From: Penicillium oxalicum
Taxonomy: Eukaryota > Ascomycota > Eurotiomycetes > Eurotiales > Aspergillaceae
DNA: 64,000 bases
Assembly: GCF_001723175.1 (NCBI RefSeq)
Contig: NC_064655.1
Coordinates: forward strand, 1,116,001-1,180,000
Reading direction: 5' to 3'
The translations under genes were made by a program, and so were the position numbers. Positions 1 to 11,291 of the stretch are shown here, piece after piece; position 1 is the stretch's first letter, and each line of letters opens with the position of its first letter. The notes under the pieces are model-generated. The model saw only the letters and a list, made by a program, of their open reading frames with translations. It had not been told where the DNA came from and did no database searches.

Positions 1-833
1 CAATGGGGATTGTACTCAAATCCCGGGGAAGGCAATTCGGTCAACGACGTCAAGGAGCGAGAGAATGGGCCTAGATGAAGTTCGAAGTCTTTGAAAGGTC
101 CACATCTTACACATCCTCCTCCAGTGCCTCGAGGGAGGGTGACATCGCCACCAGAGAGAGCCTGCTCCGCAGGATTATACTCTCCGTCACCGGAAAGCGA
201 GGTATCACTGCAGTCAAAGAGAGGGCTGTTCTTGAGGTCGGAAGCCCAAAGTGGCCAATTCCAGTATCTATCACTCTGCCATGTGAGCCGAGCGACCAGA
301 TACCTGATTCATCGCGCGAGGGGCACACTCACGGTAGATAGCTTGTATAGCCACATTCCTCTCGAAGCGCCTGCTCCCAGAGCCAGGTGAACCGGCGATG
401 CCATGGCAGAAACAAGCCGCTGTAGTGCACGTGGAGCGTATAGTTGATGTGAGTTCTGTGTTCGGACATAGGAAGTCAGAACAGATTCACCCCAGTCGAT
501 CAGAAGAGGCAACTGAATCTACGTACGCAACAAAATCATCGAATCGACTTCGGACACCAGGAAAAAGTGCAGTTGATAGCCGAGGAGGCTTTCGAGCCAA
601 ACACAGCACTGCATCGGTGTAGTTCTTCCGCTCGGCTGGTGCCATTTCTCCCCTACAATGTTGCTCATCAATCATCCAGTAACGAATCGAGCCAAAGGTG
701 ATTTCGGAGCTCTGTACCATTCTCTCCGCTTCACTATCTCAATCGGTGTGCACGGTCTGCCCACTGGAAGATGAATCGCCAGTATGACCTGCACTAGTGC
801 GCCTGCAATCCAGAACAGAGCAAAACCAATCAT
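1..833 (-). CDS. Tyrosinase (type-3 copper), secreted; 3' part cut by window edge
   Basis: Four exons can be joined on the minus strand: 718-833, 527-652, 333-455 and 267 down to 1, with GT...AG introns and consistent phase. The start at 833 gives a hydrophobic signal peptide (MIGFALFWIAGALVQVILA) followed by CTPIEIVKRREW, the usual beginning of fungal tyrosinase-like proteins. Next come RSRFDDFVATHINYTLHVH and FLPWHRRFTWLWEQALREEC, which carry the CuA histidines, then YLPYWNWPLWASDL and the LPRGTGGGCVRCGPF block. The CuB half lies beyond position 1 and is not visible. Tyrosinase-domain enzymes oxidise phenols to quinones, in pigment or secondary metabolism; the substrate here cannot be read from sequence. 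No stop codon or frame break is seen in the visible part. Short exons hide it from simple ORF reading. Family assignment is firm; exact role is not. Confidence 0.86.
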
Positions 834-1865
834 CCTGAATGCTTGCTCGAACGGAGTTTAGCGGAGGTCGCAATGGTCGAGTCTGCAATAAAAATTCAAG
901 ACTATGAACAAGCGCAATTGACGAGCTTTATGCATGCGATGCCCTCGACCTGAATAAGCCACGCGGTACCTGGCCTTGACACCACCTTCAAATCGGCGGA
1001 CAAGGTGGTCGGGCCGAAATGCCTTCAAACAGGCTCATCTTGGGTGACTTCAACTTGGCCCTGGCGCAGGGTTGATATTGTGTTCATGGCGTGGTCCATG
1101 CATTTGCAAGTCTCTCTCCTCAATTGAGTGGGTTTATTGGTCAAATCTCGAGGATGCTTGGGCAATTCTTGATCACGGTGCATGTGAGACACGGATGCAA
1201 GTTGACCCTTTGATCAGCATCGTTGCGGTAAAGCCTCAAAACCCACCTACTGTATCAGTGTCGAGGAGTCAGAACTGTCGTGGATGAATATAGCCAAGCT
1301 GGACAATCAACCCAGAGAGATGGTCTGGAGTAGCCCGGAAGCTTTTTGGTGGCGCTCGAAATATCCCCTGCATATGACAAGTCACACCTGCCTCGCCGAT
1401 CAGCAACGCCATGTGGAGTTGTGAGTATAAGTTCTGTTTGCTCTGCTTCTCGCTTCATGGTCGCGTCAGAATTACGTTTCGTATTATGCACAACGGACCA
1501 CTGAGTGCATGGCCGTGAGCTGTTCTACGTTCAGCCCCTGCAAGCCCGAGCTCACGATCACCAAAACAGGAAAGAAAAGAGAAGCTCGCACGACTTCTCA
1601 TTACCCCTTTCGGACAATAATGGCATGATTAAGTTATCGTATGATATTCCTGTGCTCAGATCCATCCTGAAAGCCACCTCCACAAGGGGTCATTAACGTG
1701 ACGGTATACTTGAACTATGCTCCCAAACAAGTTTCTGCCAGAATCATGGGTTACAATCAAGCCAACATTCCATTGTCGAGACACATATTGACTAGCTGAA
1801 AAATTAGAGAAATACAGCTAGTACCAGAACGGCAAGAAGACAAAAACAATGCAATTCAAGTCTGA
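834..1865. other. Intergenic: tyrosinase promoter and COG1 downstream region
   Basis: Only short ORFs without recognisable content. It must hold the upstream region of the tyrosinase gene and the 3' end of COG1, both on the minus strand. I see no RNA gene or repeat. Confidence 0.5.
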
Positions 1866-4379
1866 TTATGGCCCTGCCAAAAGACCAAAGAGCAGCTCTG
1901 TCCGCTTCCAGTATTCTTTGGCCGATTTTTGAATTGTCTTGATCATTTCAGGACTAGGCTCCACGCTTTCCCGAACCCGCTGGACAAGACCTTCTAGGTG
2001 CGAGGTGTCCCCAAGCATCGTCGCCAAATAGTAAGTATCAAAAAGTAGTTGGATCTTCCACTCACGCAAAATCTCGTTGTTTGTGTTGCTATGGTCAGCC
2101 TTGACCTGAGTGTCCGGGCTATTTTCATCGGTACCTGGCCTGTTTGCTTCTTCGGTTTTGTTTTCGTCGGATCTTTCGCCCACATCGGATTCTTTGGCCC
2201 CTTCTGCAGAGCTAACAGCAGCCCCGCTCCAAGCCTTTGAAGACTCCAGCTTCTCGAGGGTGGAGTTCCCAGAATCATTCAAGACCTTCCCAAGTGTTTG
2301 TTTCAAAACCTGGGTCGTCGAGGGATCCCATAAATCGGGTCCACTTTCGTCCAGGATCGCAGTCAACCGGCGAAGAAATCGGAATGTTGTCGGCGACGGC
2401 TGAACAGGCGCAGGAGGCTCGCCTCCCCAGAGCGATCGCCCAGGTACACCTCTCAGAATGTCGGCATTGGAACCATGTGGGATTGGGGCAATGAATGCAG
2501 CAAAACTTATGTTCGAACAAATGTCTTCCGCAAGGACCGACTGCAATTCCACCACAAGACTGTCCGCAAAGAGAGAATCTCCGGCGACAAACCCGGGGGG
2601 AATATTGCGGCGGATGAGGCGGACAAGCCGAAGCAAAAACATGCTCTTTGAACCAGTGTGGGATGTTCCGATCTCCTGAAGAGCTTTCTTAAGTGACGCT
2701 TGAAGAGATTGATAAGCCTCTTCAGCTGCCGAGCGCAGAGCGGCAGAAAGCATTTGAGGATCATCGTCGTTGAGACGAGAAGTGACTTCAATGTCTTCGC
2801 CTTCGATAATAAGTACGTCGGTCCATTTGAGCCGCCGAATGTCCTCAATGAAGCTGTGAACGTCCTGAACAGATGCAAGCCACGATTTGTACTGCTTCAA
2901 TGCAGCGGAGACGTCATCGTCGCGCCCAAGAAGACGGTCCAAGACAGCGTCTTTAAAGTGAGAAGCCCCGTTTGAGTAATCGTAGGAAATCAAATCAGGA
3001 TCCCACAGCGAGCGAATTAGTTTGTGTTCCCTAGTGTCCCAGTCAGACACTGCAGATGAGATCTGAGCCGCCACCGAGTCAATGGCAAACACCTGATTGG
3101 TTAAAATTCGTTTTAAATTGTCATTGAAAAGTTTTCTCAGGCACTCGAAGATGTTCTCCGATCCGTGTGTGATTGTTGATCCCCACGAACTCAGCCATGA
3201 TTCGATGGTTGCGGCACGTAAAGTCAGCATCTCAGCGAAATCCGTGCCCTTTGCAAGAGCCGTTCCGGCAGTCTTCCCAAAGTCCCCGAATGCCTTTGCA
3301 GACCATTCTTTGACGAATTGTGTGGCTTCGGACCGGCTCAGCTCGTTTAATCTGATCCACGGGGTGAAATTGATGACCTCGGGAGCAGCCCAGCGGCTAA
3401 GGACATCAATTTCGAGGCCCTCCAGGGACCGGATATCTGGATCGGAGAGAATGGGTTGGGTCTTGAGCTTGGAGAGAGCATCATTGAATTGACGAGACTG
3501 AAGCATTTTTGAGTTTTGTAGAGTCCGAACAAAAAGCTGAAGAGCTTTGGGAACGTTCAGGTGCGACGAGCTCAGAAGGCCCACTACGACATCAAGTCGA
3601 ACTTCATGAAAATGGTGAACTGCATCACTAAAGGACGAGCTTGTGGCAAGACAAAATGCTGACAAAGACTCGACGATACTGCCGTCCGAGCTTTTGGCAG
3701 AGGCCAACTTCTTCTCGACACGCTTCAGAAGCGTACGTCGCAAAGTAGCCAATTGATTGCGAAGATCCTCCAAAAACGGCGGTGATGGCGTGTGTTGGGA
3801 AAGCGTTTTTAATAGCAGGCGAGAAATGACAAGAAGCTTGGCAATAAGGAGCAATGAAGCCCGCCGGCGCAGGAGCCGGGTAATGGTTGTTGTGCAACGG
3901 TGGAGCAGGGCCATCTGTGCTCCAAAGTTGTGCTTAACGACCTCTGTCCCTTTGTGTCAGTTTAAAACACTTTCTGCCGGACAAAAACTGTAGCTTACCG
4001 AGATTCGCAGCGTCCTTCTTCATTTGGCGCGCATGCTGATGCTTCTTCTCTACAAGCCGTGGATTGCATCGACGCCCCACGTCGGTCAGAATACCTTCCA
4101 CATCTTTGATCTCCTTGTTCATTTCCACGATCGTTTCGGCGGTTCCGACGAGCTCTCGGTAGCGCGTGCTATACGAAGCCAATTGTACGGTCAGTTTTGG
4201 CTCAAGTTCACGATCGTTGAAACATGAACTACTCACCCAACGAGGGCTCGGAGCTTCTCCCTATTGCTCGCAATGTCCCGACGCAGCTCCTGCTCCACTC
4301 GGCGCACTGTGGGAATTGGATATTGAAAAGCATCTTGCCATGATTTCAGGCTTTGCGGATCAGGGGCGTCAGGCGCCAT
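1866..4379 (-). CDS. COG1: Conserved oligomeric Golgi complex subunit 1
   Basis: Three exons: 4237-4379, 3999-4168, 1866-3919; 788 residues. The N-terminus (MAPDAPDPQSLKSWQDAFQY, then PIPTVRRVEQELRRDIASNR) and the following REL-GTAETIVEMNKEIKDVEG block are the hallmark of fungal Cog1. The third exon continues with LAQMALLHRCTTTITRLL and a long helical protein. The phase fixes the last acceptor at TTTGGAG/CACAG (3920-3921) and not the next AG, which would break the frame. Cog1 is a lobe A subunit of the COG tether that captures intra-Golgi retrograde vesicles and maintains glycosyltransferases. The middle holds a Ser/Glu-rich low-complexity stretch (around residues 690-730). The next gene, CDC123, is divergent, with about 236 bp between the starts. 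Confidence 0.9.
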
Positions 4380-4615
4380 GGCGACAAGTCTATCCGCTGA
4401 AGCTTCTCAGGTCGCGTTAAAGCCAGGTCATCGTCTTCCCCGGAGCTTTGTATGGCGGGTCTCAACCGCTTGTCGCACGGAGCGGCCGGGGCTAAGTCGC
4501 GGGCTTATGTCATCTATCGTTATCGGCCGGAGGTGACGGGGTTGTCTCGAGAAAATCATTCCCCGCGCTCATACAAATGATCTAAGAGGGAGATTTCGAA
4601 ATTGAAAAAAAAAAA

Positions 4616-5985
4616 ATGAGAATGCCAACGGAAATCATGAATACGGACAATTCAGCACCGGACTCTCGGTCAAGGGAGATTCCTGATCGCCTGCCATTTC
4701 CCCCAGTGACCTACTCTCACATTCTACATTGCTCTTACCATGACTGGCATCCTCGGTACTTTTTTTTGCCTCTCCTCCCCCACCATCAGTCGCCTGCACC
4801 AGACTAACTGTCACATCTAGATACCGCTCTCTCATTCCCAAATCTCGTCTGATCCCTCTTTCAACTGCATTTGTCAATTACCTCCGCGCCGATGGGATTG
4901 TCCTTCCGCCTGAAACTCGACTGCGGAGAGAAGACGACGAGCTCGACGACTACGACGACTCTGATGAAGGTGAACAGGACCCATCCGCGGAATGGGTGGA
5001 AATACACGCGCAGATCAAGAATACGATTGCCGAGTTGGGAGGCAAAGTCACGCCAAAGTTAAATTGGAGCGCACCCAAGGATGCAACCTTCATGTCTCCC
5101 ACCAACGATACGCAATGTCGCTCGCCAAACGATATATACCTTCTTTTGAAGAGCAGTGATTTTATCACACATGACCTGGAGCATCCATTTGACGACTGTG
5201 AGCCAGACTTTGCAGTTTCTGACAGCTCATCGGGCAACAAGACTGCCGGGGAAGATGTTTTGCCCGAGGTACCCTACCACTTGGTCCTTCGTCAATATGT
5301 CAACTTCAATCCTTCACTCGAGTTCCGCTGCTTCGTGCGGAACCGAAAGTTGCTCTGCATGTGCCAGCGTGACCAAAATCATTTTGATTTCCTGTTTGGC
5401 ATGCGAGATATGCTCCGGTCACGCATTCAGTCGTTCTTTGACGAGAAGCTAAGGGACTCGTTTCCCGACCCCAATTTTGTCTTTGACGTATACGTCCCAG
5501 CTCCTCATCAGCGCGTCTGGCTCATTGACATCAACCCCTGGGCACAACGGACCGACCCGCTCCTCTTTAGCTGGCTGGAGATTTTGCGCATGAATGACCC
5601 CATTGGCTTTGAGGAAGAACCGGAAGATTCGCTTGAAGAGGGAGTTGTCCGTATCTCACTCCGAGATGGCAGTGTGCTGAGTCCACACTCTGACGGTGAA
5701 AGTGGAAGTGATTCGGCCTCGGAGGAGGAGGATGATGAGGAGGCGCCCGCTGATGGGGACGATCAGTTTGCACCGTTTCTCCCCGAGTTTCGCCTCATCA
5801 AGAAAGATGACCCGGAATCCTACTCCTTCAACACCCCTCAGTTTTCGGCACACAAGGTACCGAAGGAGCTTGTGGATGCTTCGTTGGCAGGTCCGGGCGG
5901 CATGAGTGAGTTCTTGGGCAAGTGGCAAGATATCCTGAAGCAGCAAGAGCGGGAGGACCGAGAGGCGGACGATGATTCGGCATAG
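4616..5985 (+). CDS. CDC123: Cell division cycle protein 123 (eIF2 assembly chaperone)
   Basis: Two exons: 4616-4755 and 4821-5985; 434 residues. Splicing joins SYHDWHPR to [17 protein letters not shown], and the protein continues with [12 protein letters not shown], an acidic linker, a [13 protein letters not shown] block and ECRFC-like elements ([20 protein letters not shown]), as in the D123/Cdc123 family. The family has an ATP-grasp fold and promotes assembly of the eIF2 alpha-beta-gamma trimer. [17 protein letters not shown] is a conserved metal/ATP-binding segment. The start could be 4616, 4622 or 4637 (all in frame); 4616 is simply the first. A run of 12 A lies just before it. The C-terminus is acidic ([12 protein letters not shown]). 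Confidence 0.92.
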
Positions 5986-6268
5986 AACGTAGATAACTGC
6001 CACCCATCAATCCCTTCGGACCATAGCCAGCCAAGCATGCACGACAAACGGCGTTGTTCGGTGCACATAAGAGGAGTGGAGGAGTTTAGACCTGAAGCGG
6101 TTTCAGGGGGTCAAGACCTGTATTTTTCTGATATTCCACTCTGTATAAATCGATCCAGTCCTTGCAAATCAAGTTCTTCATATGCTGATCAAGGTCCTTT
6201 ATTTCCAACAGCGGCAGTAACTATGTACATGGTGACAATTACAGATCTTGACCGATATCCATATCAAT

Positions 6269-7191
6269 TCACAGCTTATGCTTCTTCTCACCGGAGGCCA
6301 ACTTTCGGAACTCTTCCTGAGGCACACCCATCATGAATCGCTCCAGACCCATAAAGGCCTCCAAGCCATTTTGACGATCCAAAATCTCCCGCTCGGGACG
6401 ACGAACCAACTCCTTAATCTTCAACAGACTAGACTGGTTCAAATGAGTACCCAGACGATCCTCGACCTCAGCGAGAACATTCTTCAAGAACCCATCCGAG
6501 TCCTTTTGATCCTTCGAATCCGCCTCGATCACCTTGTTCACGAAGCCCGCTGCAACCAGCTCATCGCAGGGAATGCGCTTGCTCATGATAAGCGCCTCGT
6601 TGGCCTTTGCGATTCCGAGACGTTCAACGAATGCGCGACTGGCACCGCCTTCGGCCACGAGACCGAGGGAGGAGAAGGGAGTCAAAATGAAAACATGGGG
6701 GGCGGCGTAGATGAAGTCGGCGTGGGAGACGAGGGCTGCGGAGAGACCGACGGCGGGACCGTTGAGGGCTACCACGAGGATTTTGCTGTGGTTGTAGAAT
6801 GTGCGAGTTACGTCGACATTGTTGGCGACGAAGCCCTTGACGAGTTCTCGACGGGCGCTGGAGTTGAGATCGCCATTGGGACGGCTACTTGTAACGTCGG
6901 CACCACTGTATGATGTAAGGGGAGAGGCGATTTCATTAGTATGCTCGGTCAATCCTCAAAAACATCTGCGATGTAAATAGAGGGAGAAATGGAAACGTAC
7001 GCAGAAAAGAAACGACCAGTGCCCGTGAGAACGGTGATATAGATGTCTTCTCGCTGGTCAATCTCGCGAAGACGCTCGCCCAGAAGATAATATAGCTCCT
7101 GGTTCAGAGCATTGAGTTTATCAGGTCGATTCAACGTGACGATCGCAATGCGATCTTGGTAAGAGACCTTGATCAGCTCCTCGTTGGACAT
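6269..7191 (-). CDS. Peroxisomal enoyl-CoA hydratase/isomerase (Delta3,Delta2-enoyl-CoA isomerase type)
   Basis: Two exons: 7001-7191 and 6269-6905; 275 residues. The crotonase fold is visible: VTLNRPDKLNALN near the N-terminus, the oxyanion-hole regions FFSAGADVTS (made by the splice) and ALNGPAVGLSAALVSHADF, and FSSLGLVAEGGAS, whose Glu sits where fungal Eci1 isomerases have the catalytic base. The protein ends in HKL, a fair match to a type 1 peroxisomal targeting signal. It probably acts in beta-oxidation of unsaturated fatty acids, moving a 3-double bond to the 2-trans position. It could also be a related crotonase of another specificity. It shares a promoter region with divergent PET100. 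Confidence 0.85.
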
Positions 7192-7760
7192 GGTGTTGCA
7201 GTGCGTTACTCAATGAGCTACTGGTAGGGTTGAAAAGACCTCACTTCACACTAATGAATGTCTTGGGACGAAATAAAACTACGGACTCCGCTTAAAGACG
7301 AAAAAAAAACGACTATTTGACTGCCTAGCGTGTAGCACGTACCACATCTGGTCGGAATTGGAGAACCGGAGAGCTTTTGCGGGGGGCCATCGCAAGCCGA
7401 GGCCCGCGGGTTATCAGGTGGCTGTCTTGTTCTCCTCCGACGCTGCTTACTTGATAAAGCCGTTCTGCCGGGCGGACAGGTCCATCCCAAAGAACGTGCA
7501 GACTCAGGCTGCGCAGGTGCTTGAGTCTTCACGTGGTGGCGAACCTGTTTGTGCTGTTTGCTGCCCGTCAGATTATTGAGCAACATTTACTCACGTGATT
7601 TGGACCCGTGACTGGCGTATCAGGCCATATCCCGATGCCTCGCCGCATCTTCGAATCGGGCTATGCTCCCACGCTGCAGACCATCAAGAAGAAATCGCCT
7701 TGACCTCCATAAAACCCGTGACCTATAAAGAGTGTCCAGGTGAACAACTGCCATTTCACT
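7192..7760. promoter_or_regulatory. Divergent promoter between enoyl-CoA isomerase and PET100
   Basis: 569 bp between the two start codons. ORFs here are short and unrecognised. No clear regulatory motif was identified by eye. Confidence 0.5.
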
Positions 7761-8223
7761 ATGATTTCCAACATTCTCCGCCGCCTTCAGGGTGGGAACC
7801 TGGAGGTTTTCAAGGTTAGTTTCAACATGCGGCATCTATATCCCGCATTGAATATTTCCAATCAATCATCCAATTGTCCTGATACCCTTCTTGGGAGCAC
7901 CCGTGATTGAAAAAAAAGAAAGAAAGAAAGAAAACAAACTGACACTTTTATTTTCTCAATTCTAGTTTGGCACATACGTGCTCTTCCCCATCGGCTGGAT
8001 GTACTACTTTGGCACGAATCTCGATGATCGGTTCCACGTGAAGAATTTCTGGCCCACCGCCGAGCAATCACATAAGATTCCGCTGGACAAGGAGGAGATT
8101 GACAAGGAGCTCGCTCGTATGAGAGCGCTCGATGCTCTGCGGAAAGAACGGCGAGAGAAAGAGCAGGCTGCGCAAGCGGCTCAGGCGGACGCAGCAACAC
8201 AGCAATCCCAAACCGCTCAATAG
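7761..8223 (+). CDS. PET100: Mitochondrial complex IV assembly factor Pet100
   Basis: Two exons: 7761-7814 and 7966-8223; 103 residues. The first exon encodes only 18 residues (MISNILRRLQGGNLEVFK). The second begins FGTYVLFPIGWMYYFGTNLD, the single membrane-span block typical of Pet100, then a charged helix and a Gln/Ala-rich tail. Pet100 is an inner-membrane protein that helps join subunits into cytochrome c oxidase. The 151-nt intron contains a GAAA-repeat run (about 7912-7933). Small size and the tiny first exon would make automated prediction miss it. Assignment rests on the conserved FPIGWMYYFGTN motif and length. Confidence 0.88.
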
Positions 8224-8600
8224 GAGATTGGATGCAGAACAGATGTCAGAGTTCTGAGATTTCCACGCACTCGAGACGAGCAGAAACAGCTGCACATATG
8301 GGGCACAATTGAAGATGATGGAGGGCAGACGGCTTCAATCTCTGTGCTGTTATCTCCTCGCGCTGCCTTTGCGCCCAATTTCCGTCCAGACCAGGGTGGC
8401 AACTCTCAGTGTTCGAGTCAGTCTCACCGAGTGACGGATGGATTCTTTTGTACAATCACACTCCACTCAGCATGTGCCGGGCGTTATAAGGGTGTTTTGG
8501 AACTTTCTTTTTTACTCAGGATGATCTGATCGGACTTTTCTTCAATGTATCATTTATCCCATGCTTTCGTGATTTTCACATTACATTACATATTATTAGG
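8224..8600. other. PET100 3' region, no gene seen
   Basis: 377 bp after the PET100 stop. No recognisable coding content; presumably its 3' untranslated region and spacer before the structured segment at 8601. Confidence 0.4.
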
Positions 8601-8815
8601 GCCAATCCAGCTCCATCCGGGACACATATGGGCCGGCTCTCAGCAGAAGAATACTTGCGCGGGTAGTCCGCCAAAGAGATGTAGAGTCTCTTCCTGACGG
8701 GGGAAGCATGGAGCGCTCGAGAGCATGCCCTTCAGCCTCATCTTCGCCACCCGTAGCCGGCCTAGTAAAGTAGCACGGGAGATCAAGCTTTGGCCGAGAG
8801 CCCGGATGAGATTGC
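8601..8815. ncRNA. Candidate structured RNA, family unknown, strand unresolved
   Basis: About 215 nt with several long nested complements, seen directly. The ends pair: CATCCGGG (8614-8621) with CCCGGATG (8801-8808), extended outward by CT/AG and GC-C-AAT/ATTGC. Inside, GGCCGGCT (8631-8638) is the exact complement of AGCCGGCC (8755-8762), followed inward by CGGGT/ACCCG. Further in are small hairpins AAGAGA...TCTCTT (8674-8692) and GCATG...CATGC (about 8707-8730). The two outer helices are nested. No known family motif (SRP, RNase P, MRP, U3, spliceosomal) was recognised. A 103-codon minus-strand ORF over it looks coincidental. Pairing is nearly symmetric, so strand is open; a B-box-like motif on the minus side weakly favours minus. 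Confidence 0.42.
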
Positions 8816-9138
8816 TTCAGGCAAAGAACTCCTTGTCGCTTGTTATAAGGGCACATCCCTCCAAGCAACGGTAAAGGCTGGCTTCGAACCCAAGATTGCG
8901 TTGGCATCCGCTCATCTTTTTGACTGACTTAGTCAGGAAAAGAGTATTCTTTCTGAACGAAGTGGGCGAAAGCCCTACTGAAAACGCCGTAAATGCACCA
9001 TGCCGACCGAACGACTCAAAAGGGAGGGCGAGAAATCCCTGTTTCCTGTGCGTGTGTATGACCTTGCGCATTAATCCCCAAGCCCTCGGATCCTCTCAAT
9101 TTCTCCCCATGCTCCAAAGGCAGCGGAGCGAGTCCCAC
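8816..9138. other. Spacer between candidate RNA and SPT small-subunit gene
   Basis: It contains a minus-strand GGGTTCGAAGCC (about 8879-8890) resembling a Pol III B box, and a hairpin GTGGGCGAAAGCCC-like segment near 8963-8978. No coding content recognised. Confidence 0.35.
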
Positions 9139-9587
9139 CTACAACTCGCCCATGTACTCCGTCGCTGAGCCCACGACGGCAGTCTTTGCCGCTTCATAAA
9201 CGACGAGGCTCTGTGTCGCAACATCCCCGAGAGCAGAGCCAGCTGACGCAGAGAGGCGAGTGGCAATAAAGGGTCTTTCGCCGACCCAGTAGTAGTACAG
9301 ATGACCATAAATGGCTCGCAGGTGGTCAGGGAGGTAGATGTAGATCCCCGTGGCGATCATGGTGACCAGTGTGAGAAGAAGCGAATCTGTTGATCGGAGA
9401 AAAAAGAAGAGCCACAATTAGTATTCGCCCATGACTTTCACGTTCCGATTCGGGACAAAGCTGACTTACTGAATATAAACTTCTCGGTCGGAGTCAGCAT
9501 GTAGATGGCAAAAGTCACCTCATACTGGTAGATCTTCAAGCGCACCCAGCGCACCAGAGCGGTCAAAATCCAGAGGAATGAGGACAT
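9139..9587 (-). CDS. Serine palmitoyltransferase small subunit-like protein
   Basis: Two exons: 9470-9587 and 9139-9386; 121 residues. The N-terminal part has the family block RLKIYQYEVTFAIYMLTPTE followed by KFIFN, then a membrane segment SLLLTLVTMIATGIYIYLP, as in the SPT_ssu-like family (Tsc3/ssSPT relatives). These small ER proteins bind the Lcb1/Lcb2 catalytic heterodimer and raise its activity in the first step of sphingolipid synthesis. The C-terminal tail after residue 70 is longer than in animal ssSPTs, as usual in filamentous fungi. Start at 9587 is the first Met of the exon. Confidence 0.85.
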
Positions 9588-11291
9588 GTTTTGTCGGGCG
9601 AGAAGGTAATGGACGAAATGGGAACACCGCAGACGTGGAAAGTGTGCAAATGGGAAAAAGGTCCCGTGGAAGCAATTAGTCTTTTCGAACGTAAGCAGCC
9701 GGGTTGGTTAGACCTTTGCTGGTCTCGACTTGTCGACGAGTGGCCCCTGATCGGCTGCTCACCCTCACGGAGACGATGACCGAGGAACAAGCGAAGTGTT
9801 GGATTGTGGGTGGGTGATGTTCGGTTCGCACAATGTCTGTCTGTCTGCACAGACGAGAGTTTGTAGAAGACGGGAGGCACCGGGGCAACAGGACAGATGG
9901 GGTGAGATCGTGGAGTGAAAGACACAGCAAGACCGACGGATGGTTGTAACTTTTAGGCGTCGAGACCGTCAATGAGAAATCGCAAATCGTGTTTGACCGA
10001 AGTGGAGAGGGCGGGTCCAGGGGGGGAGTGCGGAAGCGGTGGACACTGGAAACTTTGAATGTCGGAAGAATTCAGGAACGAGTTCTCCGGTGAACTGGCC
10101 AGAATCGATCGAGTACGAGATACGAGACGAGACACAAAGACGGGTTTTGAATACCACCGGTGCATCAGCACTGGGAGTTGGCGCACTATCGGTGTCTCTT
10201 GTCTGATGACTCGCTAGAATCTCCAATACTCGACTACCTCCAGAATTCATACCCAACTTTGATATCTCATGCGACACTAACACCACTGAACTGGTCACCT
10301 CAGCTGTCCAACAATGTTTGTAAGTCATACGGTAAATTTCTGACCTAAAAGGGCCCGACTATAGTGTGTCTAGCAAGTAGCAACCACAACCACTCAGAGT
10401 AGACGTTCCACAGACTTTCATTCTTCGAGAATTCTATTTTTGGTCCTCAGTCGTAACCCGCACCTTCGAGCAAAATTTGATTGTCTTTATACATTTTATA
10501 CATTTGTGCAGTGTGATGACGGGCAGTCAAGGTGGATGTCCTACCGGACAGTAGAATTTTCTTTTGCTCCGATCCATGGCGCGCGGCCGTCACTCTGTTG
10601 CTTTGCCACGATGCCCGCCGAGGCTGCAAAGCTGACAGTGCACTTTTCAGCTATATAGTCTACATTTCTTCATCCGTCAGTGCAAGAAGCCTTGAGGGTT
10701 CCGAGCGCAAGAATACTGATATTCATCTCGGGCCTCGGTGTGGGTATCAAATCAACTGGCATCCAGGACCAGGTAGTACGATAGGAGCCAATCGGTATCC
10801 GCCGGATATCAAGGTCACAATATACCAAAATATAACTCTCGCATGGCTTGGAACCAAATTCATTCTTATAACTTGGGTTGCTGTAGAAATCATTAGCCCC
10901 GTCGCAGATCCCACTAGAACCTGTTGGATCTGGAGCAGCCTCGGTATGTTCTATGTAGCAGCCCTGGTGGTACACCTACATGACCAGGATCTCCCTGCTG
11001 GATAAGAATAATGACAACTCCCAGTCCGTTATTCAGATCAGTCTGCCTTAGATTAGAAGACTCTCACTACCTCATCAAGCAAATTTTACCACTCCTCCAC
11101 TTTCAGCAAAGACTGAAGTGTTCATCGAGCCCATGGCACTGTAGCAGTACTTAGATTTGCATGTCTGGACTTAAGGTTCTACTTATCGCTTATCGCCGAT
11201 ACGAGTGGGTTGTTCAGGGCGCGGGAGCATCACAATCGATCAACGTCCATGCACTTATTTGCTCCCTCCTTTGCGAGCAAAGCCCAGGACC
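9588..11291. other. Long divergent intergenic region, no supported gene
   Basis: 1.7 kb between divergent SPT small subunit (minus) and the RF-1-domain gene (plus). Unrecognised ORFs of 100-157 codons (for example 10532-11005 plus, 9969-10328 minus) have no domain, no signal and no neighbouring splice partners I could justify. Presumably promoters and leaders. Confidence 0.4.

Noticed and set aside
6248..6913. 221-codon plus-strand ORF
   Set aside because: Antisense to the enoyl-CoA isomerase exon 2.
8596..8907. 103-codon minus-strand ORF over the structured segment
   Set aside because: No domain or signal; base pairing explains the constraint better. Not excluded as a peptide.
8850..8925. 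tRNA gene suggested by GGTTCGAA
   Set aside because: The T-stem pairs poorly and no acceptor, D or anticodon arms fit around it.
10532..11005. 157-codon plus-strand ORF
   Set aside because: No recognisable domain, start context or splice partners; probably chance in a promoter region.
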